Origin: Burkholderia cepacia
GTDB taxonomy: Bacteria > Pseudomonadota > Gammaproteobacteria > Burkholderiales > Burkholderiaceae
Assembly: GCF_001039005.1 (NCBI RefSeq)
Contig: NZ_LDWR01000012.1
Span: 62,001 to 126,000 of the forward strand
Length of the DNA stretch: 64,000 nucleotides
Reading direction: 5' to 3'
Shown here: positions 17,003 through 25,513 of the stretch, piece after piece
How positions within the stretch are numbered: position 1 is the stretch's first letter
How the letters are laid out: the number at the start of each line of letters is the position of its first letter
Translations under genes and position numbers: made by a program
The notes under the pieces: generated by a model
Seen by the model: only the letters and a program-made list of their open reading frames with translations
Database searches by the model: none
Told to the model about the DNA's origin: nothing

Positions 17003-18184
17003 TCAGCCCGCGTCGCGCGCCCGGGCGAGCGCCGCGAGGTTCCCTTCCCCGAACCCGTGGTGCCCCTTGCGCTGCACGATCTCGAAGAAGATCTCGCCGG
17101 GCCGGCGCTTGACGAAGGTCTGGAAGAACAGGCGCGGCACGCCGTCGTTGCCGATCTCGCCGTCGACCAGCACCGCCCGGCGGCGCAGTGCGTCGAGATC
17201 GACGCCGTGCCCCGGCAGCCGCGCATCGACGTCGTCGTAATAGCGTGCGGGCGGCTCGATGAATTCGACGCCGTTCGCGCGCAGCGCATCGACGCAGGAC
17301 AGGATGTCGTCGGTGGCCAGCGCGACGTGCTGCACGCCCTCGCCCGGATGGTCGGGCAGATACGCGTGCATCAGCTCGGTGCGCCGCGTGCCTTCCTCGT
17401 AGACCGGAATCCGCACCGCGCCGCACGGCGACACCATCACGCGCGAGTCCTCCGACACATGCCAGTGCGCGTCGATTTCATGGATCTCGCGAAAGTGCAG
17501 CAGATCGTGGTAGAAATCCAGCCACTCCCGCATGCGCCCCGCGCCGACGGTTTGCGTGAAATGGTCGACCTGCTGCAGGCCGACACCGACGCAGTCGAGA
17601 TCGGTATGCGCGGTCGCGATGTCGATCGGTCGGAAATCGATGTCGAAGATCGAGATGTCGCCGACGCCGCCGCGCTGGCCGTCCTTCCCGCGCCAGCGAT
17701 CGACGAAATAGAGATGCGAATCGCCGATACCCTGGATCGCCGGGATCTTCAGCTCGCCGACGCCGACCCGCTCGCCCTCGAATGCCCACGCGCCGAGCTC
17801 GATCGCACGCTCGAACGCGCGCCGTGCGCTGGCCACGCGCAGTCCGATCGCGCAGACGCCCATCCCGTACTCCTCCGCGTAGCGCGCGGCGAACGACTCG
17901 GGCTCGGCGTTGATCAGGAAATGCATTTGCCCTTGCCGGTACAGCGTGACGTTCTTGCTGACATGCCGCGCGATCGCCTTGAACCCGAACTGCTCGAAGC
18001 GTTGCGCGAGCGCTTCCGGCACAGGCGCCGCGAATTCGACGAATTCGAGGCCGGCCATCCCGAGCGGATTGGCGGCCGGGTCGGCGACGGGCGGCGTATC
18101 GCTGGACAGGGGGTGGGAATTGCCGGGCATTCCAGTCTCCGGGGGCATGCGGTCCGTGGGGATGGCACCCGTTGCGTGCGGCAT
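17003..18184 (-). CDS. hpd: 4-hydroxyphenylpyruvate dioxygenase
   Basis: A vicinal-oxygen-chelate dioxygenase converting 4-hydroxyphenylpyruvate to homogentisate in tyrosine breakdown. Iron ligands are H208 (QQVDHFTQ), H286 (GVQHVAL) and E368 (FFEIVQRKG); their spacing matches known HPPDs to within one residue. The C-terminal GHHGFGEGNL block is typical. At 393 residues it has about 40 extra N-terminal residues of low complexity, so translation may start at an internal methionine. It is divergent from the ShiA-like symporter. Confidence 0.88.
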   Translation of the reverse strand: MPHATGAIPTDRMPPETGMPGNSHPLSSDTPPVADPAANPLGMAGLEFVEFAAPVPEALAQRFEQFGFKAIARHVSKNVTLYRQGQMHFLINAEPESFAARYAEEYGMGVCAIGLRVASARRAFERAIELGAWAFEGERVGVGELKIPAIQGIGDSHLYFVDRWRGKDGQRGGVGDISIFDIDFRPIDIATAHTDLDCVGVGLQQVDHFTQTVGAGRMREWLDFYHDLLHFREIHEIDAHWHVSEDSRVMVSPCGAVRIPVYEEGTRRTELMHAYLPDHPGEGVQHVALATDDILSCVDALRANGVEFIEPPARYYDDVDARLPGHGVDLDALRRRAVLVDGEIGNDGVPRLFFQTFVKRRPGEIFFEIVQRKGHHGFGEGNLAALARARDAG

Positions 18185-18325
18185 GCGCGGCCGATGTGGC
18201 GGCCGGGCCTCCGCCCCGAACGGGCGAGTTTTCGATGCTGCAGATTTTAACCAAATCGTTCACGGCGGCACACCCTGGCCGAACGGGATATCCGTAAGAC
18301 GCTTAGTGCAAACCCGGAAAGCGTT

Positions 18326-18356
18326 CGATAATCGCACGGGTTTGAACGATAATCGC
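18326..18356. repeat. Direct repeat between hpd and the symporter gene
   Basis: CGATAATCGC occurs at 18326-18335 and again at 18347-18356, exactly 21 bases apart, in the divergent promoter region. Two turns of helix spacing suits a regulator bound on one face. The rest of the 302-base interval shows no gene. Confidence 0.45.
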
Positions 18357-18486
18357 GCACTTTATCCGATTGGCCAATTGCCGCCGTACGGCGCGCGCCC
18401 TATTCTCCGTTCACCCATCGACTTCAATGCAGCATCGGACGCGGCGCCGCCACGATTAACGATGCGCCGTACCAGGAGACACCGCA

Positions 18487-19794
18487 ATGACCCCAACCTT
18501 CGACACCCTCGACGCCGCCGCCGGCGCCCGCGCGCGCAGCCAGGCCCGCAAGGCCGCGATCGGCAGCTTCGTCGGCGCTGTCGTCGACTGGTACGACTTC
18601 CTGCTGTACGGGATCGTCGCCGCGCTGGTATTCAATTCCGAGTTCTTCCCGAAAGTCAGCCCGACGATGGGCACCCTCGCGGCGTTCGCGACGTTCGGCG
18701 TCGGCTTCCTGTTCCGGCCGCTCGGCGGCGTCGTGTTCGGTCACTACGGCGACCGGCTCGGCCGCAAGCGGATGCTCGTGCTGACCGTGATGCTGATGGG
18801 GCTGTCGACCGTCGCGATCGGCCTGCTGCCGGCGTTCTCGACGATCGGCTGGTGGGCGCCCGTGCTACTGGTGCTGATGCGCGCGGTCCAGGGTTTCGCG
18901 GTCGGCGGCGAATGGGGCGGCGCGGCGCTGATGGCCGTCGAGAGCGCGCCGAAGCAAAGGAAGGCGTTCTACAGCAGCGGCGTGCAGGTCGGCTACGGTG
19001 TCGGGCTCGTGCTGGCCACGGGCATCGTGTCGATCCTGAGCCACACGCTCGGCGAGGCCGCATTCAAGTCGTGGGGCTGGCGCCTGCCGTTCGTGTTCAG
19101 CATCGTGCTCGTGCTGATCGGGCTGTGGGTGCGCAAGAACATGGACGAGTCGCAGGAATTCGTCGAGAAGGTCGAACACGGCAACCGCAAGCTGCGCCTG
19201 CCGGTGCTGGAAGCGCTGACGCGCCATCCGAAGGCGTTCCTGCTGATCATCGCGCTGCGGCTCGCCGAACTGTTCACGATGTATATCGTCACCGCGTTCG
19301 CGCTCAGCTATTCGACCAGCAACCTCGGCATGTCGCGCGACCTGTTCCTGAACATCGGGCTGCTGGTCGGCGCGGTGAGCTGCGTGACGATCCCGTGCTT
19401 CGCGTGGCTGGCCGACCGTTACGGCCTGCGCCGCATCTACCTGATCGGCGCGCTGATCGGCGTCGCGTCCGCGGTGCCGTTCTTCGTCGCGCTCGAGGCG
19501 CGGTCGATCGCGTGGATCGTGATCTTCTCGATCCTGCTCGCGAATGCCGCGCACGACATGGTCGTGAGCGTCCAGCAGCCGCTGTTCACCGAGCTGTTCG
19601 GCGCCGAATACCGTTACAGCGGCGCGGGCGTCGGCTACCAGTTCGCGAGCGTCGTCGGCGGCGGCTTCACGCCGTTCATCGCGGTCGGCCTCGTCAGCGT
19701 GGCCGGCGGTTCGTGGCATCTCGTCGCCGGTTATCTCGCGGTGGGTTGCCTGATCTCGCTGGTGGTCGCCGCGCGGATGCGGGCGGCGCAGTGA
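18487..19794 (+). CDS. MFS metabolite:H+ symporter (ShiA/KgtP-like)
   Basis: A 435-residue transporter with twelve predicted helices of the metabolite:H+ symporter subfamily. DWYDFLLYG in helix 1, GDRLGRKRML between helices 2 and 3 and RAVQGFAVGGEWGGA in helix 4 are diagnostic. Members import shikimate, alpha-ketoglutarate, citrate or proline/betaine. The divergent tyrosine-degradation gene hints at an aromatic or dicarboxylate substrate, but this is inference. An AGGAG site precedes the ATG. Confidence 0.88.
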   Translation: MTPTFDTLDAAAGARARSQARKAAIGSFVGAVVDWYDFLLYGIVAALVFNSEFFPKVSPTMGTLAAFATFGVGFLFRPLGGVVFGHYGDRLGRKRMLVLTVMLMGLSTVAIGLLPAFSTIGWWAPVLLVLMRAVQGFAVGGEWGGAALMAVESAPKQRKAFYSSGVQVGYGVGLVLATGIVSILSHTLGEAAFKSWGWRLPFVFSIVLVLIGLWVRKNMDESQEFVEKVEHGNRKLRLPVLEALTRHPKAFLLIIALRLAELFTMYIVTAFALSYSTSNLGMSRDLFLNIGLLVGAVSCVTIPCFAWLADRYGLRRIYLIGALIGVASAVPFFVALEARSIAWIVIFSILLANAAHDMVVSVQQPLFTELFGAEYRYSGAGVGYQFASVVGGGFTPFIAVGLVSVAGGSWHLVAGYLAVGCLISLVVAARMRAAQ

Positions 19795-19981
19795 CGGCCT
19801 GACCGGATGGCCGACCCGACTCGCGGTCGGCCATCCCTCCGCACATCTGCATCGCGGGCGCGACGTCAAACACTGTCAGTTACGCGTGCCAATCCCCCAT
19901 TTCCCCTCTGAACATTCCACGCCGCCCGCCGACCAATGGCATCATATGGGCCTACGTCAGTCACCGATACGCCCCCATATC

Positions 19982-21283
19982 ATGTCGAATCTCATCGTCC
20001 ACGGCGGCACTCCGCTGCGCGGGGACATCAAGCCGTCCGCGAACAAGAACGCCGTCCTGCCGATTCTGTGCGCCACCCTGTTGACCGATCAGCCGCTGCG
20101 CCTCGTCGGCGTGCCGGACATCACCGATGTGCGCAAGATTCTCGACATCTTCCGCACGCTCGGCAGCGATGTGTCGGTCGACTTCACGACGGGCCTGCTC
20201 GAACTCCACCATCGCAACACGAAGTTCGATCCGGCCGTCCACCGCCTGCCCGAGGCGATGCGCTCGTCGATCATGCTAATTCCGCCGCTGCTCGCGCGCT
20301 TCGGCGTCGCGCGTCTCGAGAACGACGTGAAAGGCTGCACGCTCGGCGTACGCGAGATCGATCCGCACGTCGAGGTGTTCGAGCGTTTCGGCGCGCACAT
20401 CGAGCGCACGTCCGATTCGCTGATCGTCCGCACCGACGGCCCGCTGACGGCCAACGATCACTGGTTCGACTACGCGTCGGTGACGACCACCGAAAACTTC
20501 GCGCTGTGTGCGACGACGGCGAGCGGCACGTCGACGCTGATGAACGCGGCGTCCGAGCCGCACGTGCAGGAGTTCTGCCAGTTCCTCGCGATGATCGGCG
20601 TCACGATCGAGGGCATCGGCACGTCGCGGCTCTGCGTGACGGGCGGCGGCAAGCTCGGCGGCGGCGAGTTCCGCTTCGCCGAGGATTTCCACGAGATCGC
20701 GACGTTCCTCGCGCTCGGCGCGATCACGGGCGGCGACATCACGGTGCGCAACTCGTCGCCCGAGCATTTCCCGCTGATCGACCGCACGTTCGCGAAGTTC
20801 GGCGTGAACGTCACGCACCGCGACGGCTGGTCGCGCGCGGAACGCGACGGCCCGCTGCGCGTGCGCCGGCCGTTCACGCAGAACATCCTGACCAAGGTCG
20901 AAGCCGCGCCGTGGCCGTACCTGCCGGTCGACCTGCTGCCGATCTTCATCGCACTCGGCGTGCGCGCGGAAGGTAGCGCGATGTTCTGGAACAAGGTCTA
21001 CGACGGCGCGCTCGGCTGGTCCGGCGAACTGTCGAAGTTCGGCGCGCACGTGCTGCTGTCCGATCCGCACCGGCTGATCACGTTCGGCGGGCTGCAACTG
21101 ACGCCGGCGCGCGTCGAGAGCCCGTACATCATCCGCGTCGCGATCGCGCTGCTGATGGTGGCCGCGAGCATCGAAGGCCGCTCGGAAATCATGAATGCGT
21201 TGCCGATCCGCCGCGCGCATCCGCACTTCGTCGAGAACCTGCGCTCGGTCGGCGCGAACGTCGAGTGGACGAGCAGCGAGTAA
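19982..21283 (+). CDS. murA: UDP-N-acetylglucosamine 1-carboxyvinyltransferase paralogue
   Basis: An EPSP-synthase-fold enzyme of 433 residues that in the usual form joins enolpyruvate to UDP-GlcNAc, the first committed step of peptidoglycan. The KN pair (SANKNAVLPIL), the loop cysteine and arginine (KGCTLGVREID) and the aspartate near the substrate (LPVDLLPIF) are kept. Elsewhere it departs from housekeeping MurA, for example the C-terminal DLRA region reads PYIIRVAIALL. It stands alone, away from mur or ABC-lipid genes, so it is likely a second, divergent copy. ATG 19982 is chosen because homology starts there. Confidence 0.8.
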   Translation: MSNLIVHGGTPLRGDIKPSANKNAVLPILCATLLTDQPLRLVGVPDITDVRKILDIFRTLGSDVSVDFTTGLLELHHRNTKFDPAVHRLPEAMRSSIMLIPPLLARFGVARLENDVKGCTLGVREIDPHVEVFERFGAHIERTSDSLIVRTDGPLTANDHWFDYASVTTTENFALCATTASGTSTLMNAASEPHVQEFCQFLAMIGVTIEGIGTSRLCVTGGGKLGGGEFRFAEDFHEIATFLALGAITGGDITVRNSSPEHFPLIDRTFAKFGVNVTHRDGWSRAERDGPLRVRRPFTQNILTKVEAAPWPYLPVDLLPIFIALGVRAEGSAMFWNKVYDGALGWSGELSKFGAHVLLSDPHRLITFGGLQLTPARVESPYIIRVAIALLMVAASIEGRSEIMNALPIRRAHPHFVENLRSVGANVEWTSSE

Positions 21284-21347
21284 GGCGGGACCTTCCGCGG
21301 CATCCTCGCGCCGGCCGTGCGACTGCCCGGCTAGCGCGCCACCCGAC

Positions 21348-21379
21348 GTGGCCGCGCAGCAGGCGAGCGGCGCGGCCAC
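21348..21379. terminator. Hairpin between convergent murA and DUF305 genes
   Basis: A perfect 10-bp inverted repeat, GTGGCCGCGC and GCGCGGCCAC, with a 12-base loop. No T run follows on either strand, so it is at best a weak or factor-assisted terminator. Confidence 0.4.
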
Positions 21380-21398
21380 GCGGGTTATCCGGGTACGC

Positions 21399-22121
21399 TC
21401 AGCCCGCTTTGGGACGGGCGCCCATCGCGGCCAGCACGCCGATCTCCGCAATTTCCTGCCGCTGACCGGCGACCATCGACTGCGCAACCGCGCGGACCAT
21501 CAAGCGGTGGCCGTATTCGCCGGCGAAGCGGGCCATCGCGAGCGCGCTCGCATGGTGCCGCAGCATCAGGCTCAGAAACAGCGCATCGAATCCGTCGCCG
21601 CTGCTGTGCATCAGCCGATCGAGCTCCGCGTTCGTCGCGAGCCCCGGCATCGCATTCCGGTTTGCGTGGCACTGGTCGATCAGGCGCTCGTATTCCTCGT
21701 CATAGCGTCGCGCGTTCCGGTAGGCGTCGACCATCCAGGCCATGTCAGTCCGCGGTGTGGTGCGAGGCGCCTGCCATAGCATCAGCCATCCCTGCATCTG
21801 GCCGATTTCGACGAGTTGCTCATGCAGGATGCGTTCGGCCAGTGCACGAACGTGAAGCGACCCCTTGTCGTACGCAAGTTGTGCCATCAGGACAGCCTGC
21901 TCATGATGCAGCGACATATCCTGGGCGAAGCCCACGTCGACCGGGCTTTCCGCGCTGGCGCTCCGGGCGTTGACGACGAGCACGGTTTCGCGCGCGTCCG
22001 TGGCCGGTTCGACCGCGGACGCGCGATGCAACGATCCGGTCAGCGCCGCGCCTGCCGCGATCAGGGCACACAGTGCGACCGGTACGAGTGCACCGTGCAT
22101 TTTGACGCGAATCTGTTTCAT
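21399..22121 (-). CDS. DUF305 family exported protein
   Basis: A 240-residue protein with an N-terminal hydrophobic signal segment (about residues 12-30) and a DUF305 domain of the ferritin-like helical type. The histidine-rich signatures are DMSLHHEQAVLMA and a second SLMLRHHASALAMARF, with QGWLMLW between. DUF305 proteins often sit near copper or metal genes and may bind metal through these histidines. It starts 15 bases after the stop of the LVIVD-repeat protein, so the two form an operon. Confidence 0.85.
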   Translation of the reverse strand: MKQIRVKMHGALVPVALCALIAAGAALTGSLHRASAVEPATDARETVLVVNARSASAESPVDVGFAQDMSLHHEQAVLMAQLAYDKGSLHVRALAERILHEQLVEIGQMQGWLMLWQAPRTTPRTDMAWMVDAYRNARRYDEEYERLIDQCHANRNAMPGLATNAELDRLMHSSGDGFDALFLSLMLRHHASALAMARFAGEYGHRLMVRAVAQSMVAGQRQEIAEIGVLAAMGARPKAG

Positions 22122-22136
22122 GGCGCCCCCGAGACG

Positions 22137-23756
22137 TCAGCCAAAGATCGCCGCACGCACCGTCGACACGACCGAAAGCAGCCAGCCTGCCGGGCCCGCA
22201 TTCGACGCCATCGCGCTCCGCACGTCCAACGACTGTACTGCGGCGCTGCCGGACGCTGCCCCGACCGGATACACCCCGTTGTTGAACTTGAGGACCATGA
22301 ATCCGTTGTCCTGGCAGGTGACCCAAAGCTGGCCATTGACGAAACGCGGCGGCGACGAACACCAGTCCGTGGACAGATTCGCTCGCCCGCCGGTCAAGGT
22401 TCCGGCCAGGAGCTTGACCGGATCGACCACACCGCCATTGATCAACGGGTACTGGATCGGCAGCATCGCATGCTCCGAACCCGGCAAGGTGTTTCGGTCG
22501 CCGGGACGTGCCGGCGGATTGTAGTAGGCGATTTCCCTCGGATGCATCGGATCGACGATATTGAAGACGCGTATGCCCGACTGGAAATATCCGCACGCCA
22601 GCGCGGTCGGATTGGCGATCCGGTCGACGTTGCAATAGTGCACGTCGTACTGGAACGCACCATTGCCCGCACTGTCGGCCACAGCCGCCGAACGGTTCTG
22701 CGGAAGCTGAATCGCGAGGCGGAGGTGCGAAACGATTTGCGGCTGCTGCTCGTTCGTGATGTCGATAAAGCGCACGCCGCCGTTGTCGAGCTCGTCCGTA
22801 ACAATCAGGTAATTGCGGCCGCCGTAGGTGACCGGAATCGTCTTCTGCGTGACCGAGCCGTCGGTCCAGTAAATCGCGCTGACCTGCCGAGCCACCGGCA
22901 GCGGAAGCCGGTTCTGGATGTCGCTGACGTCGACGATCGCGACGCCCGCGGGAAGCGCGCTTGTGAGATACATCCGGTTGCCGTCAGGGCTGAACGAGAA
23001 ACCGTGATTGGTCACCAGCGTCGATCCGTTCAGGTAGATCGTTTTGGGCGCCGACGGATTGCTGACGTCGATGGCCGTCATGCTGCCCGGCACGAAACCG
23101 GTCGTCCAGTAGGTCCGCCCGTCCGGCGACCAGCCGCCTTCGTGCGCCGCATTCGCGAGCGGCGGCGTGTTGCTGCTCAACAGCATTCGATTGAGCAGTT
23201 TGGGATGCGCGCAATCCTTGACGTCGTACAAATCAAACATGCCGACGCCGATCAGAGGGCCGACGCCCGCGCCCGCCAGCATGGTGCCCTGGTCGTTCAC
23301 CTTGAGCGTCTCCCAAGTGCCCGTGTACATCGCATTGGTGGTCAGATTGGTCGAGAACGCGGGATGCGCCGGATCGCTGACGTCGACCACCTGCAAGCCT
23401 TCGCGCGTCTTTTGAGGGATCCCGTACCACGACGTTGCCATGTATGCGCAGGTGCCGGTCGACGCGTTGACCCATGACGCGCCTTCGCCGCGATACTGGC
23501 CGACCAGCGCCATATTGCAGGTGTAGCCCTGCTGGTTGCGCCCGTTCTGCCGGTCGGCAAGCGGGACTTCCCCTTGCAGCGCGGTCTCGGGCGTGGAGCC
23601 TGCTCCGCAATGGGCAGCAGGGACTGCCGTTGTGCCATTGGTCGAGATGTCGTTTGCGGTGCCCGCCCAGGCGAGCGGGCCCATGAGGCTCGAAGCCATG
23701 CCCAGCAGAATCGCAAGCCAGCGAGAGGAACGGCGTGTGCTCCTTGTTCTCGTCAC
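22137..23756 (-). CDS. Exported LVIVD-repeat beta-propeller protein
   Basis: A 539-residue protein with an arginine-rich Sec signal peptide (cleavage likely after LAWA). Repeated LVIVD-type strands are visible, such as LQVVDVSDPAHP, MTAIDVSNPSAP, VAIVDVSDIQN, VRFIDITNEQQP and IRVFNIVDPMHP, giving a surface or periplasmic beta-propeller. A hydrophobic C-terminal stretch (AGWLLSVVSTVRAAIFG) may anchor it. It precedes the DUF305 gene by 15 bases. No enzyme motif is visible; a binding role is likely. Confidence 0.82.
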   Translation of the reverse strand: MTRTRSTRRSSRWLAILLGMASSLMGPLAWAGTANDISTNGTTAVPAAHCGAGSTPETALQGEVPLADRQNGRNQQGYTCNMALVGQYRGEGASWVNASTGTCAYMATSWYGIPQKTREGLQVVDVSDPAHPAFSTNLTTNAMYTGTWETLKVNDQGTMLAGAGVGPLIGVGMFDLYDVKDCAHPKLLNRMLLSSNTPPLANAAHEGGWSPDGRTYWTTGFVPGSMTAIDVSNPSAPKTIYLNGSTLVTNHGFSFSPDGNRMYLTSALPAGVAIVDVSDIQNRLPLPVARQVSAIYWTDGSVTQKTIPVTYGGRNYLIVTDELDNGGVRFIDITNEQQPQIVSHLRLAIQLPQNRSAAVADSAGNGAFQYDVHYCNVDRIANPTALACGYFQSGIRVFNIVDPMHPREIAYYNPPARPGDRNTLPGSEHAMLPIQYPLINGGVVDPVKLLAGTLTGGRANLSTDWCSSPPRFVNGQLWVTCQDNGFMVLKFNNGVYPVGAASGSAAVQSLDVRSAMASNAGPAGWLLSVVSTVRAAIFG

Positions 23757-24132
23757 GATTGTCTCCGTTTAATTATGCATTGGTGTGCCAGGTCGATCTT
23801 TTATCAAGCACCGGGTCGCAATTCGGCCCACTTCTTCATTGGGGCCGACTCGGCGCCTCAGTACGTTAGGAAAGCAAACTGACTCGATTCTTACGCACGA
23901 AGCGGCGGCGGCATGACGCGGCGTCGGCTGCGGAGCGTAGCGAAATCGGATGAGAGGTCGGCGATCGGCGATCGCGGTGGGCGCCCGCAGGCATCAGGAA
24001 CACGACGCCAGCGGCCGATGAGAGAGCGTATTCGGACTTGTCTGATTGATTCGGCGCCAGTCGCAAACGTAGGCGATCTCCCTTCCCGCACCGAGGCCGA
24101 TCACGGCCGCCGAATCCGCGACCCGACGGGAA
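23757..24132. other. 376-base intergenic region, divergent promoters
   Basis: This separates the minus-strand LVIVD gene from the plus-strand NTF2-like gene. It is less GC-rich near 23770-23880. I see no gene, repeat or clear operator in it. Confidence 0.4.
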
Positions 24133-24657
24133 ATGGCACTTCACATGAAACCCCGATTCACTCTGACGCAAATGCGGGACGTCTGGATCGACGCGTATCG
24201 TCATACGGATGTCGAACAGCTCGATTTCGTGGCGAGCCCGCATTTCTTCATCCAGCACGAGAATCGCGTCCGCACGAAGGCCCGGTTTCTGACGCGCATT
24301 CGCGTCCTGGCGGGCGACCATGCGTCGGCCGCCGCCCCGGGTGCGTATCGGGATGAAGTCAGACAGATCGTCGAGCGCGGACCATGGGCAACGATATCGG
24401 GTATCGCGTCCGTCAGGAGGGATGGGACGATCGACGCGCGTTTCGATTTTATTGAGCTCTGGTGCGTCCGCGATGCGCGATGGCGGATTGCGGCGCTGTG
24501 CTACGAACACCAGGAAATCGACGCGTATCGAGCGAGCTCATCGATTGGGCGTTGGTCGCGCACGGATTTGACGTCTCGCCCGCAAAAAACGGCCACGAAG
24601 GGCGCATCGAAAGCCGCTCCGCCCCCGTCAATTTGCGCGATAATCGCCCACTCCTGA
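24133..24657 (+). CDS. NTF2-fold/DUF4440-like protein
   Basis: Residues 5-130 resemble an NTF2-like domain: RFTLTQMRDVWIDAYRHTD, then HFFIQHENRVRTK, and a closing LWCVRDARWRIAALCYEHQE strand pair. The last 45 residues are low-complexity and basic and may be an extension created by loss of an earlier stop. ATG at 24145 (MKPRF) is an alternative start. No partner or function can be assigned; the following IclR gene is 25 bases downstream on the same strand. Confidence 0.6.
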   Translation: MALHMKPRFTLTQMRDVWIDAYRHTDVEQLDFVASPHFFIQHENRVRTKARFLTRIRVLAGDHASAAAPGAYRDEVRQIVERGPWATISGIASVRRDGTIDARFDFIELWCVRDARWRIAALCYEHQEIDAYRASSSIGRWSRTDLTSRPQKTATKGASKAAPPPSICAIIAHS

Positions 24658-24682
24658 GCGATCACCGCACCGCTTTCCGACG

Positions 24683-25453
24683 ATGAAAAAGCCCGAACTC
24701 GACCGACGCGACTGGATTGCCGGCCTCGAAAAAGGCCTGATGATCCTGGAAGCCTTCGACAGCCAGCACGCACGCATGACGCCCACGCAGGCCGCCGCGC
24801 GCACCGGCCTCACGCGCACGGCCGCGCGGCGCTACCTGCTGACGCTCGAATCGCTCGGCTACGTGTACACCGACGGCAAGCTGTACGGCCTCACGCCACG
24901 CGTGCTGCGGGTCGGCTGGTCGTACTTCGATTCGGCACGCCTGCCGCGCACGGTTCAGCCCTATCTGCAGCAACTGAGCGCGTCGCTGAACGAATCGGCC
25001 TACGTGAGCGTGCTCGACGGATGGGAGCTGGTGTTCATCGCGCGCAACGGCGTGTCGCGCGTGATGACGACCGGCTTCGTGCTCGGCGCGCGCGTGCCGG
25101 CGCCGCTCACGTCGCCGGGCGTCGTGCTGCTCGCCCATCATCCCGATCGCGAAGCCGTGCGCGCGTGGCTCGACGACACCGAACTGCCGCCGTTCACGCC
25201 GCACACGATCACCAACAAGGCGCGCCTGCTCGAACAGGTCGACCACGCGCGCGACGCGGGTTTCGCGGCGATCGAACAGCAATTGCAGGTCGGCGTGCGC
25301 GGGATCGCGGTGCCGCTGAAGAACCGTCACGGCGACGTGGTCGCCGCGCTGAGCACGAACATGCCGATCGGCACGGAGACGACCGATGCCGCCGTGCGGC
25401 GCGTGCTGCCGCACCTGCAGGAAGCCGCGCTCGCGATGCTCAACGTGTTGTAG
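24683..25453 (+). CDS. IclR-family transcriptional regulator (PcaR/PobR-like)
   Basis: A 256-residue regulator. The N-terminal winged helix reads TPTQAAARTGLTRTAARRYL and the C-terminal effector domain keeps the IclR pattern, with SVLDGWELVFIAR and VGVRGIAVPLKN. The opening WIAGLEKGLMILEAF and the LTPRVLRVGWSYF stretch match the PcaR/PobR branch, which senses protocatechuate- or beta-ketoadipate-pathway aromatics. No pathway genes are adjacent, so the target is unclear. Confidence 0.88.
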   Translation: MKKPELDRRDWIAGLEKGLMILEAFDSQHARMTPTQAAARTGLTRTAARRYLLTLESLGYVYTDGKLYGLTPRVLRVGWSYFDSARLPRTVQPYLQQLSASLNESAYVSVLDGWELVFIARNGVSRVMTTGFVLGARVPAPLTSPGVVLLAHHPDREAVRAWLDDTELPPFTPHTITNKARLLEQVDHARDAGFAAIEQQLQVGVRGIAVPLKNRHGDVVAALSTNMPIGTETTDAAVRRVLPHLQEAALAMLNVL

Positions 25454-25513
25454 GAACCTGCGAAGACGGCGCATCCGCGCTGCGAAAGCAATTGCACCGC
25501 GTCAACTTCACCC

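Noticed and set aside
21816..23477. A 553-codon plus-strand frame
   Set aside because: Shadow of the DUF305 and LVIVD genes; no domain and biased arginine/histidine content.
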